Notes under the pieces: generated by a model
What the model was told of the DNA's origin: nothing
What the model saw: the letters and a program-made list of their open reading frames with translations, nothing else
Database searches by the model: none
Made by a program: the position numbers and the translations under genes
From: Buchananella felis
GTDB lineage: Bacteria; Actinomycetota; Actinomycetes; Actinomycetales; Actinomycetaceae
Strand: one strand, 5' to 3'
DNA length: 64,000 bases
Assembly (NCBI RefSeq): GCF_041380015.1
Contig: NZ_CP159978.1
In this document: piece by piece, positions 51,733 to 59,687 of the stretch
How the letters are laid out: each line of letters starts with the position of its first letter
Position numbering within the stretch: position 1 is the stretch's first letter

Positions 51733-53202
51733 ATGAGTCTTCGTATTGCACTGGCGCAAGTGGACCCGGTGGTGGGCGACTTTGCCGCGAACTTTTCTGC
51801 CCTGAAGGCAAAGGTGGAGCGGGCCGCGCAGGTCGGCGCGAACGTCGTGGTCACCCCGGTGGGTGCGCTCAGCGGCGAGCCGCTGGGTGACCTGGCGGCG
51901 CGTTCGGCCTTCCGCCACGCCTGGGATGAGGCGATTGCGCAGGTCCAGGAGCTGGTGGACGCCGCCCAGGTGATGGTGGTGCTCCACGACGGCACCGAGC
52001 CGCGCTGGATCCTGCCGCACGGCTGGTACGCGCCGGGTGAGGTGGTGCTGCTGGACGGTCTGGCCGCCCTGGAGCAGTGCGAGCCGCGTGAGGGCGCCGC
52101 CTTCTACGTGGTGTGCGGTCGCGAGCAGGCCACGCTGGATTCGCCCTCGCGCCACCGCGCGGTGGTGACGCAGGCGGCGGGCCGGCTGGGTGCCACGGTG
52201 GCCTTTGCGAACCTGGCGGGTGCAACGGACGACGTCGTCTTCGCTGGCGGTTCGCTGCTGGTATCGCCCTCCGGTGAGGTGCGGGCCCGCGCCCCCTTCT
52301 TCGCGCCCTGGCTGGTGTGCGAGGGCGAGTGCGTGGGCCCCGACCTGGCGGGCGCCAGCCAGGCGGAGATCGGTTACCTGACGATCTGCGCCGGCCTGGA
52401 CGCCTACACCTCCAAGAACGGCATCAAGCGCGCCATCCTGGGGCTGAGCGGCGGCATCGACTCCGCCCTGGTGGCGGTGATGGCGGCCGACGTGCTGGGC
52501 GGGCGCAACGTGGTGGGCGTCTCCATGCCCTCGGAGTACTCCTCGCGCCACTCCAGGGAGGACGCCAAGCTGACGGCGGACGTCAACCGCCTGGACTACC
52601 GGGTGGTGCCTATCGGGCTGATGGTGGGGGCCTACGCCGCCGCGCTGCCCCTGACCGGTATCTCCGCGCAGAACATCCAGGCGCGGGTGCGCGGGGCGAT
52701 CCTGATGGGTATCTCTAACGAGGAGGGTGGCCTGGTGCTGGCCACCGGTAACCGCACCGAGGTCGCGGTGGGCTACTCCACGATGTACGGAGACACCTGT
52801 GGCGGGTATGCGCCGCTGGGCGATGCGCCCAAGACGCTGGTGTGGGAGATGTCTCGCTGGCGCAACGAGCAGGCCGAGGCCGCCGGGGAGACCCCGCCCA
52901 TCCCGGAGTCCTCAATCACCAAGCCGCCCAGCGCCGAACTGGCCCCGGACCAGCAGGACTCTGACTCCCTGCCGCCGTACTCCCGCCTGGACCCGCTGGT
53001 GGCCGACGCGCTGGAAAACCAGCTCACCCGTGAGGAGCTGGCGCAGAAGCACGACCCGGCCGAGGTTGACCAGGTGCTGAGGCTGATCCAGCGCTCGGAG
53101 TGGAAGCGCCGCCAATACGCCCCCGCGCCGCGCTTGCATGAGCGAGGATTCCAGGTGGGCCGCGAGGTCCCCATCACCAGCCGCTGGCTAGAGCAGATCT
53201 GA
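51733..53202 (+). CDS. nadE: NAD+ synthetase with a degenerate glutaminase (nitrilase-like) domain
   Basis: 489 residues. The C-terminal synthetase domain is complete: SGGIDS at residues 239-244, then VGVSMPSEYSSRHSREDA, NIQARVRGAILM and LATGNRTEVAVGYSTMYGD. The N-terminal 215 residues have the outline of the nitrilase-type glutaminase domain (IALAQVDPVVGDFAAN; VAFANLAGATDDVVFAGGSLL), but the catalytic Glu position of FPE is valine (TPV, residue 43). No lysine exists at all between residues 28 and 227, so the catalytic lysine is gone, and the segment that normally carries the catalytic cysteine is missing. The enzyme probably uses free ammonia or an external source. First gene of a plus-strand group with panB, map and ppgK. 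Confidence 0.92.
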   Translation: MSLRIALAQVDPVVGDFAANFSALKAKVERAAQVGANVVVTPVGALSGEPLGDLAARSAFRHAWDEAIAQVQELVDAAQVMVVLHDGTEPRWILPHGWYAPGEVVLLDGLAALEQCEPREGAAFYVVCGREQATLDSPSRHRAVVTQAAGRLGATVAFANLAGATDDVVFAGGSLLVSPSGEVRARAPFFAPWLVCEGECVGPDLAGASQAEIGYLTICAGLDAYTSKNGIKRAILGLSGGIDSALVAVMAADVLGGRNVVGVSMPSEYSSRHSREDAKLTADVNRLDYRVVPIGLMVGAYAAALPLTGISAQNIQARVRGAILMGISNEEGGLVLATGNRTEVAVGYSTMYGDTCGGYAPLGDAPKTLVWEMSRWRNEQAEAAGETPPIPESSITKPPSAELAPDQQDSDSLPPYSRLDPLVADALENQLTREELAQKHDPAEVDQVLRLIQRSEWKRRQYAPAPRLHERGFQVGREVPITSRWLEQI

Positions 53203-53230
53203 CCCGCACTGACGCTTAAGGAAGGTTGTT

Positions 53231-54070
53231 ATGCGTTTAGAGGACAGCGCCCCCCTGAAGTCGATTAAGACGCGCCAGCGGGTGCGGATCCCGCACCTGC
53301 TCGCCGCCAAGGAGACCGGCGAGAAGATCACCATGCTCACCGCCTACGACTTCGTCACGGCCTCGATCTTTGACCGGGCCGGCGTGGACGTGCTGCTGGT
53401 GGGCGACTCCCTGGGCAACGTCGTCCACGGCCACGACACCACCCTGCCGGTGGAGCTGGACGAGATGGTGGTGGCGACGCGCGCGGTGGCGCGGGCGGCA
53501 CGCCGGGCCCTGGTGGTGGCAGACCTGCCCTTTGGCACCTACGAGGCCAGCCCGGAGCAGGCCCACGCCTCCGCCGTGCGCCTGATGAAGGCCGGCGCGG
53601 GGGCCGTGAAGTTTGAGGGCGGCCAGCGCGTCACCCCGCAGGTGCGCCTGCTGGCCGCCAGCGGCATCCCCGTGGTCGGGCACCTGGGTTTCACCCCGCA
53701 GCTGGAGAACGCCTTTGGCGGCAAGCGCATCCAGGGCCGCACGGAGAGCGCCGCCGACGCGCTGGTGGACGACGCCTACGCCCTCTACGAGGCCGGCGCG
53801 AGCGCCGTGGTGATCGAGATGGTGCCGGCCCACGTGGCGGCCCGCGTCACCGAGGTGGTGCCGATCCCGGTCATCGGTATCGGGGCCGGCGTGGACGTGG
53901 ACGGGCAGGTGCTGGTGTGGACGGACATGGCCGGCATGACGCAGTGGTCCCCGTCCTTCGCCCGCCAGTTCGCCCACCTGGGCTCCGCGCTGCACACCGC
54001 CACCCAGGAGTACGTGGAGGCGGTGCGGGCCTCCCAGTTCCCGGGCCCGGAGCACACGTTCACCAACTGA
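53231..54070 (+). CDS. panB: 3-methyl-2-oxobutanoate hydroxymethyltransferase
   Basis: Makes ketopantoate for pantothenate and coenzyme A. 279 residues, TIM barrel. Motifs include MLTAYDF, LLVGDSLGNVVHGHDTTLPV with metal-binding aspartate, VVADLPFGTYE, AVKFEGG, GHLGFTPQ and the catalytic glutamate in VIEMVPAHVA. AAGGA lies a few bases before the ATG, and the gene begins 28 bases after nadE. No panC or panD is in the window. Confidence 0.96.
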   Translation: MRLEDSAPLKSIKTRQRVRIPHLLAAKETGEKITMLTAYDFVTASIFDRAGVDVLLVGDSLGNVVHGHDTTLPVELDEMVVATRAVARAARRALVVADLPFGTYEASPEQAHASAVRLMKAGAGAVKFEGGQRVTPQVRLLAASGIPVVGHLGFTPQLENAFGGKRIQGRTESAADALVDDAYALYEAGASAVVIEMVPAHVAARVTEVVPIPVIGIGAGVDVDGQVLVWTDMAGMTQWSPSFARQFAHLGSALHTATQEYVEAVRASQFPGPEHTFTN

Positions 54071-54085
54071 GAGCGGGGTCTTAAG

Positions 54086-54976
54086 ATGGCGGGCATGAAT
54101 CGCTCCACCTTTGCTCCCCTGGTTCCCGGCCGCATCTCTCCCGAGCGGCAGGTGCCTGCCGGGATCGACCGGCCGGAGTACCTGTTCCACGACGGCCCGG
54201 AGGTGGTCAACTCCTCCGACGTGAAGGACGCGGAGACGGTGGAGAGGATCGCCGCCGCCGGTCGCATCGCCGCCGACGCCCTGGAGCACATCCGCCCGCT
54301 GTGCGTGCCCGGCACCCGCACCGATGAGATCGACGCGGCCGCCCACGAGTTCGTCATCGCGGCCGGCGCCTACCCATCCTGCCTGAACTACATGGGCTTC
54401 CCGAAGTCCGTGTGCACCTCCCTGAACGAGGTGATCTGCCACGGCATCCCGGACGACACGGTGCTGGTCGAGGGCGACATCCTCAACGTGGACATCACGG
54501 CCTACATCGACGGCGTGCACGGCGACACGTGCACGATGTTCGAGATCGGGCAGGTGGATGAGGACTCCCACCTGCTGATCGAGCGCACCCGCGAGGCACT
54601 GATGAGGGGAATCAAGGCGGTGCGGCCCGGCCGCGAGATCAACGTGATCGGCCGGGTGATCGAGTCCTACGCCAAGCGCTTCGGTTACGGCGTGGTGCGG
54701 GACTTCACCGGGCACGGCGTGGGAGAGGCATTCCACTCCGGCCTGATCGTTCCCCACTACGACGCCGCTCCGCTCCACAACGAGGTCATGCAGGAGGGCA
54801 TGGTCTTCACCATCGAACCAATGCTGACCCTGGGTGGGGTGGACTGGGACCAGTGGGAGGACGGCTGGACCATCACCACGGCGGACAAGCAGCGCACCGC
54901 GCAGTTCGAGCACACGATCGTGGTGACGGCCGACGGCGCGCGCATTCTCACCCTTCCCTCCGCTGAAGCCGCTTAG
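54086..54976 (+). CDS. map: Methionine aminopeptidase, type I
   Basis: Removes initiator methionine. 296 residues, including an N-terminal extension of about 40 residues (SPERQVPAGIDRPEYLFHDG) of the actinobacterial MetAP1c type with a proline-rich linker. The metal ligands sit in NVDITAYIDGVHGDTC (two Asp), in FTGHGVGEAFHSG (His), in FTIEPM (Glu) and in QFEHTIVV (Glu). It starts 15 bases after panB. Confidence 0.96.
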   Translation: MAGMNRSTFAPLVPGRISPERQVPAGIDRPEYLFHDGPEVVNSSDVKDAETVERIAAAGRIAADALEHIRPLCVPGTRTDEIDAAAHEFVIAAGAYPSCLNYMGFPKSVCTSLNEVICHGIPDDTVLVEGDILNVDITAYIDGVHGDTCTMFEIGQVDEDSHLLIERTREALMRGIKAVRPGREINVIGRVIESYAKRFGYGVVRDFTGHGVGEAFHSGLIVPHYDAAPLHNEVMQEGMVFTIEPMLTLGGVDWDQWEDGWTITTADKQRTAQFEHTIVVTADGARILTLPSAEAA

Positions 54977-55010
54977 AATCTTCCCAAGCACGGCGAAAGG
55001 TCTAACGAAA

Positions 55011-55760
55011 ATGATTGCTCTCGGTATCGACATTGGCGGCTCCGGCATCAAGGGCGCTCCCGTGGACCTGGAGACCGGCGAGCTGACCCAGGAGCGGGTG
55101 CGCATCGAGACGCCGCAGCCCTCCACACCGGAGGCGGTCGCACGCGTGACTCGCGAGGTGGTGGAGTCCTTCGACCTGCCTGCCGACACCCCGGTGGGTA
55201 TCACCTTCCCGGCCCCCATCAAGCACAACACGGTCGTGTTCATGGCGAACCTGGACCAGTCCTGGGTGGGCAAGAACGTCGATGACGTGTTCGAGCAGGA
55301 GCTCGGCCGCAAGGTGATCGCCCTGAACGACGCCGACGCCGCCGGCTACGCCGAGGCGATCTACGGCGCGGCCAAGGGCCACGACGGCCTGGTCATCGTC
55401 ACCACGCTGGGCACCGGCATCGGCTCTGCGCTGATCTACAACGGCCAGCTGATCCCCGGCAGCGAGCTGGGCCACCTGGAGATCGACGGCGTCAACGCCG
55501 AGTCCCGCGCGGCGGCTCGTATCCGCGAGGAGGAGAAGCTGAAGTTCCCGGAGTACGCCGAGCGCCTGCAGCGCTACTACTCCCACGTGGAGATGCTCTT
55601 CTCCCCTGACCTCTTCGTGGTGGGCGGCGGTGTCTCCAAGAAGCACGACAAGTTCTTGCCGCTGCTGGACCTGCGCACCCCGATTATTCCGGCGCAGCTG
55701 CGCAACACCGCCGGAATCGTTGGCGCGGCAGCCCTGGCTGCCAAAGGCGAAGTGCTCTAG
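55011..55760 (+). CDS. ppgK: Polyphosphate glucokinase
   Basis: ROK-family enzyme phosphorylating glucose with polyphosphate or ATP. 249 residues. GIDIGGSGIKGAPVDLETG at the N-terminus, TLGTGIGSALIYNG in the middle, and ELGHLEIDG as the glucose-binding motif are typical of PpgK. The usual ROK zinc motif is absent, as in this subfamily. The gene begins 34 bases after map. Confidence 0.92.
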   Translation: MIALGIDIGGSGIKGAPVDLETGELTQERVRIETPQPSTPEAVARVTREVVESFDLPADTPVGITFPAPIKHNTVVFMANLDQSWVGKNVDDVFEQELGRKVIALNDADAAGYAEAIYGAAKGHDGLVIVTTLGTGIGSALIYNGQLIPGSELGHLEIDGVNAESRAAARIREEEKLKFPEYAERLQRYYSHVEMLFSPDLFVVGGGVSKKHDKFLPLLDLRTPIIPAQLRNTAGIVGAAALAAKGEVL

Positions 55761-55769
55761 GCCCACCGG

Positions 55770-56795
55770 ATGTCTTCCTCGCGCGCAGGCTTGAGCTCGC
55801 GCTCCTTTGCCCTGCTCCCAGCAGCGCCCGAGCCCGTCTTTGGCCTGCCCGCCGATTGCTCGCTGCGCTGGCGGGGACGGCCCTGGCTGACGGTGCTCGG
55901 CGCGGTGCTGCGACTGTTGGTAGTCCCCACCGCCACGCTGCTAGCCGCCACTTCGACGCTGCTGGTGCTGCGACTTTCGGGCTGGTGGCCCGCCGAACCG
56001 GCCTCCGCCTGGGGCGCCTTCTGGACCGCTGCGCTACTGCAGACCCTGGTCATGTCCGCCGTCGCCCTAGCGTTCTACGTCCTGTTCGCCAGGCTGCTGG
56101 ACAAGCGCGACCGCCTGCCAGAGTTGCGGTGGGGCACCGGCCTGCCGCTGGCCTCCGGGCTGGCCTGGGGTGGCGTGGCGGTGCTGGCCTGCGCCGCCGC
56201 GATCACCGCCCTGGGAGGTTTCTCCTTCCAACTGGCCCGAGAGTCCTTAAACACCCCGGGTCTGCTTGGCTATGCCATCACAGTCGGGGCCGGTGCGGGC
56301 ATCGCGGAGGAGGTGCTCTTCCGTGGCGTGCTGCTGCGCAGCCTGGAGGAGGCGCTGGGCACGTGGGCGGCGGTGGCGCTCTCTGCGCTCGCCTTTGGCC
56401 TGATCCACGGCGCCAACCCGCACGCCACCTGGTGGTCGAACCTGGCCATCGCCCTGGAGGCCGGAATCCTGCTGGGGCTGCTGTATGCGGCCACGCGCTC
56501 GCTGTGGCTGGTGATCGGCTTCCACGCCGCCTGGAACGTGGTACAGGGCCCTGTGCTGGGCGTGCCCGTCTCCGGTACCCCACTGGGTCCATCGCTGTGG
56601 CGGGCGCAGGCGCACGGCCCTGACTGGCTCACGGGCGGGGCGTTCGGGCTGGAGGCCTCCGCCGTGACGGTCGCCCTCCTGCTGGCCGCCAGCGCGGTGC
56701 TGGCCGTGGTGGTCCACCGGCGTGGCCAGGTGGTCGCCCCGCTCTGGCGCCCGCGCGCCGCCGCCCGCCCCAGCTTGGCGCCGCCGACACGATAG
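55770..56795 (+). CDS. CPBP family intramembrane metalloprotease
   Basis: 341-residue integral membrane protein with about eight hydrophobic segments. The family motifs are all present: EEVLFRG (motif 1), FGLIHGANP (motif 2) and GFHAAWNVVQG (motif 3). Such proteins (Rce1/Abi type) cleave prenylated or small peptides in the membrane; in bacteria they are linked to bacteriocin immunity or surface protein handling. It begins 9 bases after ppgK, so may be cotranscribed. The C-terminus is basic and cytoplasmic. The target is unknown. Confidence 0.88.
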   Translation: MSSSRAGLSSRSFALLPAAPEPVFGLPADCSLRWRGRPWLTVLGAVLRLLVVPTATLLAATSTLLVLRLSGWWPAEPASAWGAFWTAALLQTLVMSAVALAFYVLFARLLDKRDRLPELRWGTGLPLASGLAWGGVAVLACAAAITALGGFSFQLARESLNTPGLLGYAITVGAGAGIAEEVLFRGVLLRSLEEALGTWAAVALSALAFGLIHGANPHATWWSNLAIALEAGILLGLLYAATRSLWLVIGFHAAWNVVQGPVLGVPVSGTPLGPSLWRAQAHGPDWLTGGAFGLEASAVTVALLLAASAVLAVVVHRRGQVVAPLWRPRAAARPSLAPPTR

Positions 56796-56904
56796 GGCTC
56801 CGCCGTCCCGGCCGCCACGAGATTGGGCCGGGTTGAGTCGCTGCGGCCGGCGGGACGTCGGCCACCGCCTCCTAGCCGGGCGGCGCGCCCTCACCCACGC
56901 ATGT

Positions 56905-57282
56905 AAAGGTGGGCAAGGCGGCCTGTACGCCGGGTTCTGTTACCGCGCTGCCCTTACGGGCCCTGCGCGGCGGCGGCCATCCATCTAGCCCCAGCGTTGC
57001 CACTGGGGTCAAGCAACCTACCCGTAGGCTCGGGCGGGACGCCCTCAAGCACCTACTGTTTGGTCTTGCTCCGGGTGGGGTTTACCTAGCCGACGCAGTC
57101 ACCTGTGCCGCTGGTGAGCTCTTACCTCACCGTTTCACCCTTACTCGCCTAGGCGAGCGGTCTGCTTTCTGTTGCACTTTCCCGCGGGTCACCCCGGGTG
57201 GCCGTTAGCCACCACCCTTCCCTGTGGAGCCCGGACGTTCCTCGTCGCTTTCGCGCCGCGACCGCCCGGCCGCCTTGCCCGC
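56905..57282 (-). ncRNA. rnpB: RNase P RNA (type A)
   Basis: The minus strand carries the universal core GAGGAACGTCCGGGCTCC near the 5' end, and near the 3' end AACAGAACCCGGCGTACAGG. The ends pair exactly (GGGCAAGGCGGCC with GGCCGCCTTGCCC), forming helix P1. Length about 375 bases. It lies between a CPBP gene and yaaA. The ends are good to a few bases. Confidence 0.95.
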
Positions 57283-57286
57283 CGGT

Positions 57287-57292
57287 AGTTTA
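57287..57292 (-). promoter_or_regulatory. -10 box of the RNase P RNA gene
   Basis: TAAACT on the minus strand, six bases before the predicted 5' end (GGGCAAGG at 57280). The -35 region is weak. Confidence 0.5.
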
Positions 57293-57316
57293 CGCCACTG
57301 CCGCTAGAGTGGCGGG

Positions 57317-58087
57317 GTGCTGATCTTGCTGCCGCCCTCGCGCACCATGTCCTCCCCCGCCGCCGGCGCCCCTTACGACCCGGCCGCACTCAGTTTTGCT
57401 TCGGTGGCCGACGTTGCCGCGCTCCGCTCCGAGGTGGCGGCCGCCTACGTGTCGGCCTGCTCCGCGCCGGACGGCGCCAAGCGGCTGGGGCTTACCGCGC
57501 GCCAGGCGGCCGAGCTGCCGGAGCTGGCGTTGTTGGGGTCCCGGCCGGCGCTTCCGGCTGGGCGCGCCTACACCGGGGTGCTGTACGCGGCGGCCGGGAT
57601 CGAGGCGCTGACCGAGCCCGGGACGCAGCGGGCGGGCCTGGAGGTGCTGATTGCCTCGGCGCTGTACGGCTGGGTGCGGCCCAGCGACGTCATCGCGCCC
57701 TACCGGCTCACCATGGGCTCCTCCATCCTGGACCGCCCGCTGGCCGCCGCGTGGCGGGAGGCGGCCAGCGCGGTACTGGCGGCTAAGAGCACTGGGCGCT
57801 TGACGCTGGACTGCCGCTCCGGGGAGTACCAGGCGGCGGCTCCCGCCAAGGCGTGCTCCGGCGAGTACCTGGCCCTCAAGGCCGTGACGGTACGCGATGG
57901 TGCTGAAAAGACCGTCTCCCACTTCGCCAAGCATTACCGGGGCGTGCTCACCGGCGCGCTGGTGGAGCTGGCGGCAGGCCGCGACCTCTCCGGCTTCGGG
58001 GCCGATGATGTGGCCCAGGTGGCCGCCACCCTGCCGGAGGTCAAGGACGTGCGCCTGACCCCAGGCACGCTCACCCTGGTGGTCTAG
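57317..58087 (+). CDS. yaaA: YaaA family peroxide stress protein
   Basis: 256 residues, starting with GTG to give MLILLPPSRTM, the family N-terminus (PPSxxK-type, with the usual lysine replaced by methionine or shifted). Other family segments are AYTGVLYAAAGIEAL, LIASALYGWVRPSDVIAPYRLTMG (split by position only) and SHFAKHYRGVLTGAL. Escherichia coli YaaA lowers free iron during peroxide stress and binds DNA. The function here is inferred from the family. Confidence 0.88.
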   Translation: MLILLPPSRTMSSPAAGAPYDPAALSFASVADVAALRSEVAAAYVSACSAPDGAKRLGLTARQAAELPELALLGSRPALPAGRAYTGVLYAAAGIEALTEPGTQRAGLEVLIASALYGWVRPSDVIAPYRLTMGSSILDRPLAAAWREAASAVLAAKSTGRLTLDCRSGEYQAAAPAKACSGEYLALKAVTVRDGAEKTVSHFAKHYRGVLTGALVELAAGRDLSGFGADDVAQVAATLPEVKDVRLTPGTLTLVV

Positions 58088-58127
58088 GCGGCGCCCAGGC
58101 GCCCACGTGGCAGACTTCCTACCCCGC

Positions 58128-58508
58128 CTAGAACCCCACCTCTCGCAGGCGGTGCAGCGCGGCCAGCAGCCTACCGCCCTCGATCTCCCCGGCCAAGAAG
58201 CCGTCGCAGAAGCGCTCCCCGCGCGCGAAGTAGGTGAACCAGGTGGCCAGCTCCCGGCGGGTGCAGCCCTCGATCGGGCGTTCGCGCAGCTCGCGGATGG
58301 CCACCAGGTAGTCCTGGTCGTCGCCCAGCAGGCGCGCGGCCGCGAGCACGCCGGCGTTCACGCGCGGGTCGTAGGCCGGCCCGTTCATGAGCAGGTGCCC
58401 TTGGGGCGAGCGCCCCGGCTCGGGCCAGGTGGGCACGTAGCCGGCCTCCAGCAGGTCGATTAGCGCCTGCACGCGGCCCCACTGCTCCTGCACCTCGCTC
58501 GCCTCCAT
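58128..58508 (-). CDS. DUF6508-like small protein
   Basis: 126 residues. The start chosen is the ATG at 58508 (MEASEVQEQWGRVQALIDLL), with AAAGGTG five bases upstream. The sequence has the outline I associate with DUF6508: a conserved NGPAYDPRVNAGVLAAARLL segment, then a region ending ARGERFCDGFLAGEIEGGRL. No enzymatic motif is apparent. Base composition is normal for the genome, unlike the AT-rich gene next to it, but its upstream region (58509-58631) is AT-rich. Function unknown. Confidence 0.65.
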   Translation of the reverse strand: MEASEVQEQWGRVQALIDLLEAGYVPTWPEPGRSPQGHLLMNGPAYDPRVNAGVLAAARLLGDDQDYLVAIRELRERPIEGCTRRELATWFTYFARGERFCDGFLAGEIEGGRLLAALHRLREVGF

Positions 58509-58595
58509 GAATACACCTTTCAATCCAATACAAATCGAGGACCATAACTCACATGTCACGAAATCCACAAAACTCACGTAGATGCACGCAAATTT

Positions 58596-58611
58596 CGTAA
58601 ACAAATTTACG
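58596..58611. promoter_or_regulatory. Inverted repeat in the AT-rich region before the DUF6508-like gene
   Basis: CGTAAACAAATTTACG: 6-base arms, 4-base centre, in an AT-rich stretch that also has ACGTAGA twice (58577 and 58609 neighbourhoods). It may be an operator. Confidence 0.35.
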
Positions 58612-58631
58612 TAGACAAAATCACAACCGGT

Positions 58632-59525
58632 TTACCTGTCAACCTGCGAAGCATCACGAACCTTTTGCATTTTACGCATATCGTCCGGACTCATCCGACC
58701 AGCAAGAGGCTGAGCAATCACCGGACGACTTGAAGAAAATATATCTCTTTGCCTCAAGTCGGGAATGCCCCTTTGGAACAAATGTAGTTTGGATTCGTGA
58801 GTAAAGACACCCCCCATCGGACGATACAAAGCATCTCCCACCCACGTAAACTTAGAATCTGCAATGAGTTGACAATCAATAGCTCTCGACACTGCGGCAG
58901 CAACCCAGTCCGCGAACTGGATCCCGGAACTGAGCTCGCTATCAAGGTGCATCGGAGGCTCGACTGCCGCAAGCATCTCTTGACGCTCTTGGGACCGAGA
59001 GAAGATGTGCGCATACATCCTGGCCACGTGTTCGCGCCGCTGCTTCTCGTTTACCTGATCCATCAGGATAATTAGTTTTCTACCCTCTTTGTATGCATGG
59101 GTGCAGAGCCTGTTGACCATCTCTTGCATTGCATGCTGTTCCCGCTGTTCGCGAGTAAAGCGCACCTGATTCTCAGTGCCGATCTGCTTTTCGTCGGCGT
59201 AGTAGAACAGTTTCCCACCCATTCTTTTAAGTTGGGAAACAAGGCCTCTGAACACACGGATCTGGGCAGGATACCTTTCCCAGGCATCGCGAGAAAATAG
59301 ATCAGACCCTTTTCGTTCCCAACGCCCTATGGGTTCACCCTCGGGAATCTGGCCAGCAAAAAGTGTTCCTTTTTCCCTCACAAACAGGGCACCAAAGTCG
59401 CGTATCCGGCTCTCATCTATCACAAATCCCGCATACCCAAAGGCTGGACTGGTTTTGAAGCGCTTGTGTTCTTTGGACACGAACGCACCCGGTTCCCCGA
59501 TCTCGTCAATATATGCCACCAACAC
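58632..59525 (-). CDS. DUF3800 domain protein, AT-rich, likely acquired
   Basis: 297 residues with the start taken at GTG 59525 (VLVAYIDEIGEPG), which follows GGGGG by five bases. A longer frame to 59648 would run through the terminator hairpin at 59564-59592 and is rejected. DUF3800 features: YIDEIGEPG at the N-terminus, an invariant Asp in IILMDQVNEKQRREH, and the C-terminal SGIQFADWVAAAVSRAI. The acidic residues (Asp-Glu at the start, Asp in the middle, Asp near the end) suggest an RNase H-like metal site; that fold is inferred. Base composition is far more AT-rich than all neighbours, a sign of recent transfer. Family members often occur in phage-related and defence regions. Confidence 0.8.
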   Translation of the reverse strand: MLVAYIDEIGEPGAFVSKEHKRFKTSPAFGYAGFVIDESRIRDFGALFVREKGTLFAGQIPEGEPIGRWERKGSDLFSRDAWERYPAQIRVFRGLVSQLKRMGGKLFYYADEKQIGTENQVRFTREQREQHAMQEMVNRLCTHAYKEGRKLIILMDQVNEKQRREHVARMYAHIFSRSQERQEMLAAVEPPMHLDSELSSGIQFADWVAAAVSRAIDCQLIADSKFTWVGDALYRPMGGVFTHESKLHLFQRGIPDLRQRDIFSSSRPVIAQPLAGRMSPDDMRKMQKVRDASQVDR

Positions 59526-59563
59526 CGCTGCCCCCAAGCATGCAATACGGTCCGAAATACGCA

Positions 59564-59592
59564 GAAGCCCACACGATTTACGTGTGGGCTTC
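59564..59592 (-). terminator. Terminator of the RNase H/phosphatase operon
   Basis: A perfect 12-base stem (GAAGCCCACACG and complement) with a 5-base loop, 95 bases past the stop of the RNase HI/phosphatase gene. On the minus strand a moderately T-rich tail (TGCGTATTTCGG) follows. Confidence 0.75.
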
Positions 59593-59687
59593 GCGACTTG
59601 GCGCTCGAGCGGGTCTTTCACCGTCGCTACCGCTAGTAAACATACCACACGGTCATCACCCTAAGAGCGGATTTCGCGTGGCGCCGA

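Noticed and set aside
56909..57208. 99-residue open frame over the RNase P RNA
   Set aside because: The strand opposite holds the conserved RNase P RNA core; the frame is incidental.
59526..59648. N-terminal extension of the DUF3800 protein
   Set aside because: It would include a perfect 12-bp terminator hairpin, and the family N-terminus starts at the GTG at 59525.
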